Source: Megaera polyxenophila | GTDB lineage: Bacteria; Pseudomonadota; Alphaproteobacteria; Rickettsiales; Rickettsiaceae | Direction: 5' to 3' | Length of the DNA stretch: 64,000 nt | NCBI RefSeq assembly: GCF_029982035.1 | Contig: NZ_CP104166.1 | Coordinates: forward strand, 744,001-808,000 | In this document: positions 28,539 to 36,845 of the stretch, in pieces | Layout of the letters: each line of letters begins with the position of its first letter | Numbering within the stretch: position 1 is the first letter of the stretch | Program-made: the position numbers and the translations under genes | The notes under the pieces: model-generated | What the model saw: the letters and a program-made list of their open reading frames with translations, nothing else | The model's database searches: none | What the model was told of the DNA's origin: nothing

Positions 28539-29615
28539 TTAGCTTGCTTTACAAGGACATTTGCTATAAATATCCGGACATATTCTGTTAAAATTACTAG
28601 ATGATAAACAACCAGAATCATTACTAGAGAAATTCAGAATCATATTGGCTAATGATTTTATAAATAGCTCATTAGCACTTAAAGTTGGCACTCTAACATA
28701 ATCAATCTTATGATCAACTGCTATCTGTTTATATTCTATATCTAATTCGACCAAAGTCTCAACATGTTCAGAAACAAATGCCACAGGAATTATTATTAAC
28801 GATTTATTTTCCTTACCCGCTATTTTTACCTCATCTTCTGTATTAGGCTCAAGCCACTTTAATGGACCTACTCTACTTTGATATGTAACTTTATAATCTA
28901 TATTCTTAAATTTTGGAATCAGTTGCAGTTTGCTGATGATTTTAAAAACAGTCTGTTCTATCTGCCACTGATATGGATCTCCTGATTTTACTATTTTTTC
29001 TGGTAAACCATGAGCTGAAAACAGCATTCTATAATTATTTAAATCGGTTTTATCATGAAGTTTATCCTCAATCAATTTTACATGAGAATCAATAAAGCCT
29101 TCATCTAATGGATAACAGCAAATTGTTTTTAACTTTATTTTATCTATAAATTCTTTACTTAAATTTTTAGTAAATTCATTTAAGGAAGAAGCGGTTGTAG
29201 TAGTAGAAAATTGTGGATAAAGAGGAAGCAAGATAATTTCGTTTGGTTCGTAATTTTTGATATTTTTTACAACTTCTACAGTCATCGGATGCCAATGGCG
29301 CATACAAATAAATAATTCAAAAGTTATATCAGATTTCTTGATAAGCTCTTCCTTTAACGCTTTTTTTTGAGATAAAGTTTCTTCTAAAATCGGTGATTTA
29401 CCACCAGTATTAGCATAAATAGTTTTAGCAAATTTCTCCCTTCTAATAGAAATCAACTTTGCTACTACAAATCTTAGCACAGAAGGCAAGGTAATAATAT
29501 ATTTGTCGTTAAATAAATTAAAAAGAAAAGGTTTTATAGCATTTAAACTATCTGGTCCTCCTAGATTAAAAAGAACTACGGCGACCTTTTTTTTATTTCT
29601 GGTAATTTCTGACAT
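28539..29615 (-). CDS. hemH: Ferrochelatase
   Basis: Inserts Fe2+ into protoporphyrin IX, the last haem step. The 358-residue protein shows AVVLFNLGGPDSLNAIKPFL, the MRHWHPMTVEVV region, LPLYPQFSTTTTASS, the catalytic-histidine block LLFSAHGLPEKIV (seen as MLFSAHGLP), TYQSRVGPLKWLEP and PVAFVSEHVETLVELDIEY. The C-terminus ends with CPDIYSKCPCKAS, cysteines that could form a cluster site seen in some ferrochelatases. It overlaps hemE by 23 bases. Confidence 0.96.
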   Translation of the reverse strand: MSEITRNKKKVAVVLFNLGGPDSLNAIKPFLFNLFNDKYIITLPSVLRFVVAKLISIRREKFAKTIYANTGGKSPILEETLSQKKALKEELIKKSDITFELFICMRHWHPMTVEVVKNIKNYEPNEIILLPLYPQFSTTTTASSLNEFTKNLSKEFIDKIKLKTICCYPLDEGFIDSHVKLIEDKLHDKTDLNNYRMLFSAHGLPEKIVKSGDPYQWQIEQTVFKIISKLQLIPKFKNIDYKVTYQSRVGPLKWLEPNTEDEVKIAGKENKSLIIIPVAFVSEHVETLVELDIEYKQIAVDHKIDYVRVPTLSANELFIKSLANMILNFSSNDSGCLSSSNFNRICPDIYSKCPCKAS

Positions 29616-30612
29616 AATTTACTAAAAATTGGACATTCTCTACTGGGGTATTTGGTAAAATGCCATGTCCTAAGTTAAAAATAAAATTTTTATTGCTAAG
29701 AGTTGTTAAAATATCGTGGGCTTTTTTCTCAATAACTTCTTTTCCCCCTAGTAACAGAACAGGATCAAAATTTCCTTGAACAATAATATTCTCTTGCCAC
29801 TTTTTAATTATATCTACTGGCACAAATTGGTCTACTCCTATAGCATCAATATTAATTTGATCTATATATTCTTGATACAAATAACCTGACCCTCGTGGAA
29901 ACCCTATAATAGGTAAACCCGGGTATTTATTTTTTATTGAGTTTACAATTTTTTTTGTAGGTTTTATAACAAAATCTTCATATTCTTCTCCAGATAAAAC
30001 ACCAGCCCAGGAATCAAATAATTGTATTATATCTGCCCCAGCATCTATTTGGCCTACGAGATATTCAATAGTTTTCTCTGTAATTATATCGATTAATTGT
30101 ATCGCTAATTTTTTCTTGTTATAAAGAAAATTTTTACTAACAGAAAAATCTTGTTTGCCTTTTCCCTCGAGCATGTAGCTAGCTACAGTCCACGGACTAC
30201 CTGCAAATCCAATTAATGATTTGCTTTTGTCTAGAGACATCCGCACTTTACTTACCGTATCATATATACAATTTACTTTTTTATCAAAATTATTATTTAT
30301 ATTAATCAGGTCTTTATCTGATTCGAATTTTTGTAGTATAGGTCCTTCTCCTTTTTTAAAAGCAACTTTCCATCCAAAAGCATGAGGCACTACCAAAATA
30401 TCTGAAAAAATTATAGCTGCGTCAAAATCAAATCTATCTATAGGTTGAAGAGTAATTGCTTTTGCTTTTTCAGAATCATAACATAGTTCTAGAAAGTCTG
30501 TGACATTCTTTCTTATTTCCATGTATTCAGGTAAATATCTACCTGCTTGCCTCATAAACCAAATAGGAATATTATTATTTTTTCGTTGAAATGTATCTTG
30601 TAAAAGAGTCAT
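29593..30612 (-). CDS. hemE: Uroporphyrinogen decarboxylase
   Basis: Decarboxylates uroporphyrinogen III to coproporphyrinogen III. The 339-residue protein has the N-terminal PIWFMRQAGRYLPEY signature, AAIIFSDILVVPHAFG, the GFAGSPWTVASYMLEG region and LGHGILPNTPVENVQ. It is the first gene leftward of the probable origin, exactly as in Rickettsia prowazekii and Caulobacter. hemH begins within its 3' end. Confidence 0.97.
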   Translation of the reverse strand: MTLLQDTFQRKNNNIPIWFMRQAGRYLPEYMEIRKNVTDFLELCYDSEKAKAITLQPIDRFDFDAAIIFSDILVVPHAFGWKVAFKKGEGPILQKFESDKDLININNNFDKKVNCIYDTVSKVRMSLDKSKSLIGFAGSPWTVASYMLEGKGKQDFSVSKNFLYNKKKLAIQLIDIITEKTIEYLVGQIDAGADIIQLFDSWAGVLSGEEYEDFVIKPTKKIVNSIKNKYPGLPIIGFPRGSGYLYQEYIDQINIDAIGVDQFVPVDIIKKWQENIIVQGNFDPVLLLGGKEVIEKKAHDILTTLSNKNFIFNLGHGILPNTPVENVQFLVNYVRNYQK

Positions 30613-30991
30613 AAATTTTTCTGCTGAATAAATTAGTAAAGATATATATTTATTATAAGTTGTTGTTGTCTAATTAATAATGTAAATTATTATTTATCCA
30701 CATAATTATCAACTATTTATTCCAGAGCATAATCTTAATAGATTTATCATATTTATAAGGATATACAATTTATTCACATATGATATTATAAGATATTTTT
30801 TTGTGGATAAATTGTCTTTATGATGTTTATATACCAATAGATTTAAGGGGTATATAATTAATCCACGATTTTATACACTAATTTAGATTTATTGATATTT
30901 ATGTGGGTATTCTTTAGCTTTTAATTAGGTATTTTTGTAAACCTAAGACCTATTAGCTATATAACTTATCCACAATTCAAATGTGTATTAT
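30613..30991. other. oriC: Probable chromosomal replication origin (oriC)
   Basis: A 379-bp gene-free, very AT-rich gap between divergent hemE and ppsR, the known origin site in Rickettsia and Caulobacter. Perfect DnaA boxes (TTATCCACA) lie at 30694-30702 and 30966-30974 on the plus strand and at 30802-30810 on the minus strand. Variant boxes are TTATTCACA at 30770-30778 and TTATACACT at 30871-30879. Genes on both sides point away from the gap, as expected for leading-strand bias. I saw no convincing CtrA-type TTAA-N7-TTAA site. Confidence 0.85.
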
Positions 30992-31819
30992 ATGAAAAAG
31001 CTTGTAGTCCACTTAGTTTCCGAGTCATCTGGTCAAACAGTAAAATATGCTGCAAAGACTGCCCTAGCTAAATTTAGTGATATAGAGGTAAAAAAATACC
31101 ATTGGCCTATGACTAGAAATGAAGATTTGCTTAATGAAGCCTTAAAAAAAATATCACAAAAACCTGGTATCGTACTATATACTATTTCAAATGATACATT
31201 AAAAGACAAGTTAAAGAGATTTTGCTTAGATTCAAAAATGCCTTGTATTTCTGTGGTTAGCAAAATCGTTAATGAAATATCAGATTATTTAGGGGTTAGT
31301 ACTGATGATAATATTGGTTTTAAAAATAAATTTGACGAAACTTATTTTGATAAAATAGAAGCTATAGAATACTCATTAAAGCACGACGATGGCCAAATTC
31401 TAGAGGACTTAGATGAAGCTGATATAATATTAATAGGGCCCTCTCGAACTTCTAAAACTCCAACTTCAGTTTATTTAGCATATAATGGTTTTAAAACTGC
31501 AAATATTCCTTTTGTTGGCGGTTCGGAATTTCCATCGGTTTTAAAAATGCTGAGAAAACCAATTATTTTTGGTTTTGTTATAAACCCTAGTATTCTTGTA
31601 GAGATAAGGGAAAACAGAATGCATTTATTGCAAATTAAGGAAAGTTCCGATTATACTGATATTAAAGTAATTCAAGAGGAATGCCGGGAAGTACGAAGGT
31701 TATGTTCAGTTAATAATTGGCAAGTTATAGAAGTTTCAAGACGTTCCATAGAAGAAACAGCTGCTATAATAATGAAATATTATTATGAGCATAAAAAAAT
31801 GCGAGATTTAAATAAATGA
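30992..31819 (+). CDS. ppsR: Bifunctional kinase-pyrophosphorylase regulator (PPDK/PEP synthase type)
   Basis: DUF299-family enzyme that phosphorylates and dephosphorylates pyruvate phosphate dikinase or PEP synthase, using ADP/Pi. Start taken at the ATG at 30992 (MKKLVVHLVSESSGQT), which matches the family start; the in-frame GTG at 30983 overlaps a weak DnaA-like sequence. The 275-residue protein shows the P-loop-like GPSRTSKTPTSVYLA and the C-terminal RRSIEETAAIIM. First gene rightward of the origin, overlapping coaE by 4 bases. Confidence 0.92.
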   Translation: MKKLVVHLVSESSGQTVKYAAKTALAKFSDIEVKKYHWPMTRNEDLLNEALKKISQKPGIVLYTISNDTLKDKLKRFCLDSKMPCISVVSKIVNEISDYLGVSTDDNIGFKNKFDETYFDKIEAIEYSLKHDDGQILEDLDEADIILIGPSRTSKTPTSVYLAYNGFKTANIPFVGGSEFPSVLKMLRKPIIFGFVINPSILVEIRENRMHLLQIKESSDYTDIKVIQEECREVRRLCSVNNWQVIEVSRRSIEETAAIIMKYYYEHKKMRDLNK

Positions 31820-32388
31820 AATCTATTGCTATTACAGGAAGTTTCGCTTCAGGAAAAACTTTTGTGCTAAAATATCTAGAGAAAGCAGGATATAAAACTT
31901 TTTCATGTGATGATTATGTGAGAGAACTTTATTTAGAGCCAAATATTCGAAAAGATATACTTTGTCTTTTTGATAAGAAATTATTTGAAAATGGTTTTGA
32001 TAAGAAAAAGTTAAGCCAGATCATCTATAGTGACGACAATCAACGAAGAAAACTCGAACAATATATACATCCTAAAGTGAGAAAAGGAATTAATGATTTC
32101 CAAAATAAGCATCTTAATGAACTACTTATTTTTGTAGAAGTACCTCTATTATTTGAGACTGGATTTAACAGTTATTTTGATTATTCTATATGTGTTTACT
32201 GTAGTGAAGAAAGTAGAAAAGACAGAGCCACGGAAAGAGGTGATTTTTATTTGAAAATTTATAGCAAAATAAAAAATATACAATTACCTCAAGAGAAAAA
32301 GAAAAATTTGGCAAATTTCCAAATAAATACAGACTTAGATATTGAGATTCAAATTAAGGAAATTATCGCTAAGGTACAATTAGTATGA
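31816..32388 (+). CDS. coaE: Dephospho-CoA kinase
   Basis: Final step of coenzyme A synthesis: phosphorylation of dephospho-CoA. The 190-residue P-loop kinase begins MKSIAITGSFASGKT (Walker A), followed by FSCDDYVRELY, an IHPKVRKGI segment and VEVPLLFETGFNSYFD, all family-typical. It is coupled by 4-base overlaps both to ppsR upstream and dnaQ downstream, the conserved rickettsial order. Confidence 0.94.
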   Translation: MKSIAITGSFASGKTFVLKYLEKAGYKTFSCDDYVRELYLEPNIRKDILCLFDKKLFENGFDKKKLSQIIYSDDNQRRKLEQYIHPKVRKGINDFQNKHLNELLIFVEVPLLFETGFNSYFDYSICVYCSEESRKDRATERGDFYLKIYSKIKNIQLPQEKKKNLANFQINTDLDIEIQIKEIIAKVQLV

Positions 32389-33089
32389 GAGAGATTATAC
32401 TAGATACAGAGACTACTGGACTTGATCCCAAAGATGGTCATAAAGTTATCGAAATTGGTGGAGTGGAAATGATTAATAAGGTCATCACCGGTAACAAATT
32501 CCACTATTACATTAATCCGGAAAGAGATGTACCTCAAGACGCTTATCGAATTCATGGGATATCGAGTGAATTCCTTAAGGATAAACCTTTATTTAAGGAT
32601 ATTGCTAATGAATTTATTAATTTTATTCAAAATGCTAAACTGGTTATCCACAATGCTCCGTTTGATATAAAATTTCTTAATTATGAATTAACATTGTTGA
32701 ACTTACCTTCTATTGAGCTTGCTGGAGTTATAGACACTTTAGCAATTGCCAGAAGAACTTTTCCGGGAGCAAGAGCCAATCTAGATGCTTTATGCAAAAG
32801 ATTTAAAGTTGATAATACAAATAGGCAGTTTCACGGAGCTCTTAAAGATGCTTATTTGCTATCTGAAATATACGTTGAATTATCAGGTGGAAGACAAGTT
32901 AGGTTCTCCTTAAAAGAAACGAATGATAATATATTAAAACCCGAACAAAACATTCAATATACCGGAAAAGGTAATAAAATAGTAGTTATTCCAACTAACA
33001 GCGAGCTGAAAGAGCATAATGCTTTTCTTTCTAAGTTTATAGTCCCTTTGGTGGTGAAAACCTCCATCTTCCAGATGGAAAAGCTTTAG
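32385..33089 (+). CDS. dnaQ: DNA polymerase III epsilon subunit, C-terminus altered by IS200
   Basis: 3'-5' proofreading exonuclease of the replicase, DEDDh type: ILDTETTGLDP (Exo I), HNAPFDIKFLN (Exo II) and HGALKDAYLLSEIY (Exo III). An IS200-type element begins at 33041, directly after TTTAT, so the last 16 codons of the present 234-residue frame are IS sequence. Removing the element joins codon ATT and gives SKFINLKTI followed by TAA at 33652-33654. The native protein was therefore about 8 residues shorter. Catalytic motifs are untouched; the changed tail is in the polymerase-binding end, so some effect is possible. Confidence 0.93.
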   Translation: MREIILDTETTGLDPKDGHKVIEIGGVEMINKVITGNKFHYYINPERDVPQDAYRIHGISSEFLKDKPLFKDIANEFINFIQNAKLVIHNAPFDIKFLNYELTLLNLPSIELAGVIDTLAIARRTFPGARANLDALCKRFKVDNTNRQFHGALKDAYLLSEIYVELSGGRQVRFSLKETNDNILKPEQNIQYTGKGNKIVVIPTNSELKEHNAFLSKFIVPLVVKTSIFQMEKL

Positions 33090-33635
33090 CTTGTCTAATG
33101 CGCCATGATGCGGTAGCATCATAAGTCTATGACTTACTATAACAAAAGATCACATTCAGTTTTTTATCATCGTTATCATATAGTATGGATAACGAAATAT
33201 CGCTATAAGGTACTTACTTACGACATAAAAAAACGTGTTCGGGAACTAGTGTTACAGGTAGCTGAGGAAATGAGTATAAAGATAGAAAATGGCGTTGTAT
33301 CAAGCGACCATGTCCATATATTTGCAAATATTCCTCCGCATATTAAAATTAGTGAATTTGTTCAGAAAGCTAAGGGAAGATCATCTAAAAGAATACAGGA
33401 AGAATTTCCGATACTAAAAAAGAAATACTGGGGTAGACATTTATGGGGCAGAGGATACTTCAGTTCAACTAGCGGTAATGTTACAGATGATATGATTAAC
33501 GAATATATCAACAAACACACTGACGCTCATGAGACCGACTTTACTTCAAATATTAGGCTAGAATGAGCTTTAGCTTGATAAGCGACTTCTAGTCGCAAAG
33601 ATCAAACTTTCATCTCTCAGATGAAAGTGGTTGAT
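33041..33635 (+). mobile_element. IS200-type element, copy 1, in the 3' end of dnaQ
   Basis: A 595-bp element with one transposase gene. The ends are fixed by three identical copies and by reconstruction of dnaQ: it starts AGTCCCTTTGG after TTTAT and ends GGTTGAT, with no target duplication, as expected for IS200/IS605 single-strand transposition. Sub-terminal hairpins are CCATCT-tcc-AGATGG (33064-33078) and CTTTCATCT-ctc-AGATGAAAG (33607-33627). A third hairpin, ATGATGC-ggta-GCATCAT (33105-33122), lies just before the start codon and could limit translation. No tnpB is present. Confidence 0.95.
33129..33566 (+). CDS. tnpA: IS200 transposase TnpA (Y1 HUH), copy 1
   Basis: A 145-residue single-strand DNA transposase. 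The HUH motif is H61-V-H63 and the likely catalytic tyrosine is Y126 in MINEYINKH. Full length and intact. The protein is identical in the copies at 33767 and 52372. Confidence 0.95.
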   Translation: MTYYNKRSHSVFYHRYHIVWITKYRYKVLTYDIKKRVRELVLQVAEEMSIKIENGVVSSDHVHIFANIPPHIKISEFVQKAKGRSSKRIQEEFPILKKKYWGRHLWGRGYFSSTSGNVTDDMINEYINKHTDAHETDFTSNIRLE

Positions 33636-33678
33636 TAATTTAAAAACGATATAATATATTTAAATAGCTGAGTTTTAT
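33636..33678 (+). other. Displaced native 3' end of dnaQ between two IS200 copies
   Basis: The 43 bases between the two IS200 copies are host DNA. The first 19 bases hold the original last codons and TAA stop of dnaQ (stop at 33652-33654). The remainder is the original downstream sequence, ending in TTTAT, the target of copy 2. Confidence 0.85.
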
Positions 33679-34273
33679 AGTCCCTTTGGTGGTGAAAACC
33701 TCCATCTTCCAGATGGAAAAGCTTTAGCTTGTCTAATGCGCCATGATGCGGTAGCATCATAAGTCTATGACTTACTATAACAAAAGATCACATTCAGTTT
33801 TTTATCATCGTTATCATATAGTATGGATAACGAAATATCGCTATAAGGTACTTACTTACGACATAAAAAAACGTGTTCGGGAACTAGTGTTACAGGTAGC
33901 TGAGGAAATGAGTATAAAGATAGAAAATGGCGTTGTATCAAGCGACCATGTCCATATATTTGCAAATATTCCTCCGCATATTAAAATTAGTGAATTTGTT
34001 CAGAAAGCTAAGGGAAGATCATCTAAAAGAATACAGGAAGAATTTCCGATACTAAAAAAGAAATACTGGGGTAGACATTTATGGGGCAGAGGATACTTCA
34101 GTTCAACTAGCGGTAATGTTACAGATGATATGATTAACGAATATATCAACAAACACACTGACGCTCATGAGACCGACTTTACTTCAAATATTAGGCTAGA
34201 ATGAGCTTTAGCTTGATAAGCGACTTCTAGTCGCAAAGATCAAACTTTCATCTCTCAGATGAAAGTGGTTGAT
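33679..34273 (+). mobile_element. IS200-type element, copy 2
   Basis: Identical in length (595 bp) and orientation to copy 1, again placed directly after TTTAT (33674-33678) and ending GGTTGAT. It has the same three hairpins. It ends 46 bp before the start of the binding-protein/TRIC fusion gene, so it may have separated that gene from its promoter. Confidence 0.95.
33767..34204 (+). CDS. tnpA: IS200 transposase TnpA (Y1 HUH), copy 2
   Basis: Same 145-residue intact protein as copy 1, with H61-V-H63 and Y126. The identity of the copies points to recent movement. Confidence 0.95.
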   Translation: MTYYNKRSHSVFYHRYHIVWITKYRYKVLTYDIKKRVRELVLQVAEEMSIKIENGVVSSDHVHIFANIPPHIKISEFVQKAKGRSSKRIQEEFPILKKKYWGRHLWGRGYFSSTSGNVTDDMINEYINKHTDAHETDFTSNIRLE

Positions 34274-34319
34274 TCATGTAGCTTAACTATAGTAAAGAAA
34301 TATATTAACGGCATATAAA

Positions 34320-35948
34320 ATGTTAATTTTTAGGTGTAAATTCCTATTAGTACTTTTGTTTCAGCTGCTTATAAATTGCAGTTTGGCAGATGATAAGGTC
34401 ACCCAAAAAGACAATGAGGTAAGTAACAAAAAACCTAATCACAATTGTAGTGACAATTTAGATAAGAAAGTTTTGCATGGGGGATGGTATTTATGGGAGC
34501 CTTATCAATTTAACAAACTAACAGCTGGGGGATATAACCTTGTTGGCATGGATATCGAACTCCTAAAGAATATTACTCACCTTGTCGGGGTTTCTATCGA
34601 GACTGAACCGGTTAATTGGCAACAACATCAACAAGACTTAAAAGATGGTATCCGTGATATTGCCTCGGGTGCTACGTATACCGATGCAAGAGCTGAATAT
34701 GTTTATTTTTCAGTTCCATATCGCTATGAAGAAAACTCTCTCTTCATGATGAATAATAGTATTAAGGATCTAAGTTTTGAATCTATTTCCGAGTTTTTGG
34801 CTCAAGTTAGATTACAAAATTTCGTTTTAGGCATAACAAAAGGTTTTATTTATGCTGATCCTCAAATTAACCTGTTTATTAAAGATGAGGCTAATAATGA
34901 TATAATAGTCACTTATGACAATGACGTTGCTGCGCTGCACGGTCTTATTCACGGAGAGATAGACGGTTTTATCTCAGATAGAATTGTAGGGGCAGCGGCA
35001 ATATTGACTCAGAAAGTTGATGCACATATTAAAGAGGTTCAGTTAAATATAAAAACCCCAATACATTTTATGTTTAGCAAGAAATCTGTTCCTCTTGAAC
35101 TCGTAGACAGATTCAATACTGAAATAAAAAAATTTTCGAGTAGCGATGAATACAAGAAAATAGTTAAAACCTATTTATATCCGGTAATGTTAATGCAAAC
35201 AATCGATTCCGAGTGGTTCTATTTCATCGGTGTAATGGGGACTATCGCATTTGCTGTTTCTGGTATAGCAATTGCTGCAAAGGAAAATGGAACTTTATTT
35301 GCTACCTTTTTATTTGCTATGCTACCTTCTGTTGGTGGTGGGGTAATGAGAGACATTATTATTAATAGGGAAGAAGTGGGAATATTTCTGACACCTTCTT
35401 ACATCTATTACATACTGATAATGGTATTGATAGGTTTCTCAACAATAAGACTTCTTGAATATTATAATAAAAGGGCGAGTGAAGATGAGCTGGTAGATAA
35501 ATTCTGGGATAACATATTAGTCGTTGGTGACGCTCTGGGTCAAGCATCTTTTATTGTTACGGGAGTGTCTATAGCTATTATGGCAAAAATAGAACCAATA
35601 GAACTTTGGGGGCCATTTTTTGCATTTCTTACCGCTAATGGTGGAGGCATTTTGCGTGATCTGATTCGGAAGAAGCATGAAATAGTATGTTTAACAGGAA
35701 CTCTTAACGCTGAGATAGGGGTGTTATGGGGACTGGCATTTAGTATTTATTTAAATGTTAATTCTTATGATCCTAATCCAACGGGTATTAGAAATGCAGT
35801 GATAATTGTGGTAACAGGATGTTTCCTTACAAGGCTTGTCGCTCACTACTTTAAAATAATAAATGTTAAATTTAGATCTGATAATGAATCAATTCCAGTT
35901 GAAACAAAGCAAGATATGGAGCAACCTAAAAATAGTAATTTAACGTAA
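34320..35948 (+). CDS. Fusion of periplasmic solute-binding domain and TRIC/UPF0126 channel
   Basis: The 542-residue protein has a signal sequence (likely cleavage after residue 23). A family 3 solute-binding domain follows (about 50-285), with WYLWEPYQFN, GMDIELLKNITHLVGV, ASGATYTDARAEYVYFS and the hinge-like GFISDRIVGAAAIL. After a linker, two repeats of the UPF0126/TRIC channel fold (about 300-510) follow: GTIAFAVSGIAIAAKENG...PSVGGGVMRDI and GDALGQASFIVTG...LTANGGGILRDL. The binding domain would sit in the periplasm and the channel in the inner membrane. A ligand-gated or amino-acid-linked cation channel is inferred, not shown. Confidence 0.85.
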   Translation: MLIFRCKFLLVLLFQLLINCSLADDKVTQKDNEVSNKKPNHNCSDNLDKKVLHGGWYLWEPYQFNKLTAGGYNLVGMDIELLKNITHLVGVSIETEPVNWQQHQQDLKDGIRDIASGATYTDARAEYVYFSVPYRYEENSLFMMNNSIKDLSFESISEFLAQVRLQNFVLGITKGFIYADPQINLFIKDEANNDIIVTYDNDVAALHGLIHGEIDGFISDRIVGAAAILTQKVDAHIKEVQLNIKTPIHFMFSKKSVPLELVDRFNTEIKKFSSSDEYKKIVKTYLYPVMLMQTIDSEWFYFIGVMGTIAFAVSGIAIAAKENGTLFATFLFAMLPSVGGGVMRDIIINREEVGIFLTPSYIYYILIMVLIGFSTIRLLEYYNKRASEDELVDKFWDNILVVGDALGQASFIVTGVSIAIMAKIEPIELWGPFFAFLTANGGGILRDLIRKKHEIVCLTGTLNAEIGVLWGLAFSIYLNVNSYDPNPTGIRNAVIIVVTGCFLTRLVAHYFKIINVKFRSDNESIPVETKQDMEQPKNSNLT

Positions 35949-35972
35949 TTAATGTGCCGTTTAGTAAAAGAA

Positions 35973-36743
35973 CTAACCTTTGATTCTCCAGCCTTTATCT
36001 ATTAGCTTTTCTAGCACCAAATACATTACTATATTTGATGTGATTAAAAAAACTATTCCTAAAATTATATTTCCATCAGCTTTGTTAGTAAGGCAGTATC
36101 TAAACCCATCAATCATATAAAAAAATGGATTTAACAAATTTATTTGTTGTAAAATTTGAGGTAAATCCTTTACCGAATAAAATGTACCGGATAAAAAAGA
36201 TAAAGGTGTAATTAAATAGCTTGTAATAGCTGAATGTTGATCAAAAGAATTTGCAATCATTCCAGATAATATACCAAGTTTACCCAGTAGCATACAAGAT
36301 GCTAGTGTATAAAAAGCTAACAGTAATGGGTAATACAAAGTAAATTCTACAAAAGGTATTAAAGATATTGTTACTATTATTCCTACCATTAAACCTCTTA
36401 ACACCGCACCGAGGGTAAAAGCAATTATTATTTCTTTACTGCCTAGTGGAGGTGTTAATATATCAGAAATATAACCTATTATTTTGCTCATTATTAAAGA
36501 GGAAGAGCTATTCCCGAAAGCGTTTTGTACTATACTCATTATGATTAAACCGTAGCCCATAAAATTGATAAATTTTATCCCGTTTATTTCATGTTTCCTA
36601 GCGCCTACTGCTAGTGCAAAGACAGCAAGGAATATAAGAGCTGAAACAGCGGGGGTTATAAGAGTTTGGTGGTATACCCTTAAAAAACGTTTTACCTCAC
36701 GCAAAGTTAGGCTATAAGTGCCATACCAATTAATATCTTCCAT
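35973..36743 (-). CDS. ABC-2 type transporter permease
   Basis: A 256-residue six-helix inner-membrane permease of the ABC-2 group (multidrug, polysaccharide or lipid export). Recognised by its start TLREVKRFLRVYHQTLITPAVSALIF, SSLIMSKIIGYISDILTPPLG and the family motif PLSFLSGTFYSVKDLP. No ATPase partner gene adjoins it, so the ATPase must be encoded elsewhere. It is convergent with the SBP-TRIC gene and divergent from miaB. Confidence 0.88.
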   Translation of the reverse strand: MEDINWYGTYSLTLREVKRFLRVYHQTLITPAVSALIFLAVFALAVGARKHEINGIKFINFMGYGLIIMSIVQNAFGNSSSSLIMSKIIGYISDILTPPLGSKEIIIAFTLGAVLRGLMVGIIVTISLIPFVEFTLYYPLLLAFYTLASCMLLGKLGILSGMIANSFDQHSAITSYLITPLSFLSGTFYSVKDLPQILQQINLLNPFFYMIDGFRYCLTNKADGNIILGIVFLITSNIVMYLVLEKLIDKGWRIKG

Positions 36744-36845
36744 TTTGTTGTAATAAAATTATTTTATATAAAATTTTTTAGAATTATGATATATTCCGCT
36801 TTAAAATTTATCAACTATATTCGAATCATCTTAAAGCAAACAACA

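Noticed and set aside
33041..34273. CRISPR or TnpB/omega-RNA locus at the repeated IS200 copies
   Set aside because: The repeats are two whole transposons, not short spaced repeats, and no TnpB gene is present.
36786..36845. Upstream start for miaB
   Set aside because: The extra 20 residues are not family-like; the ATG at 36846 gives the canonical N-terminus.
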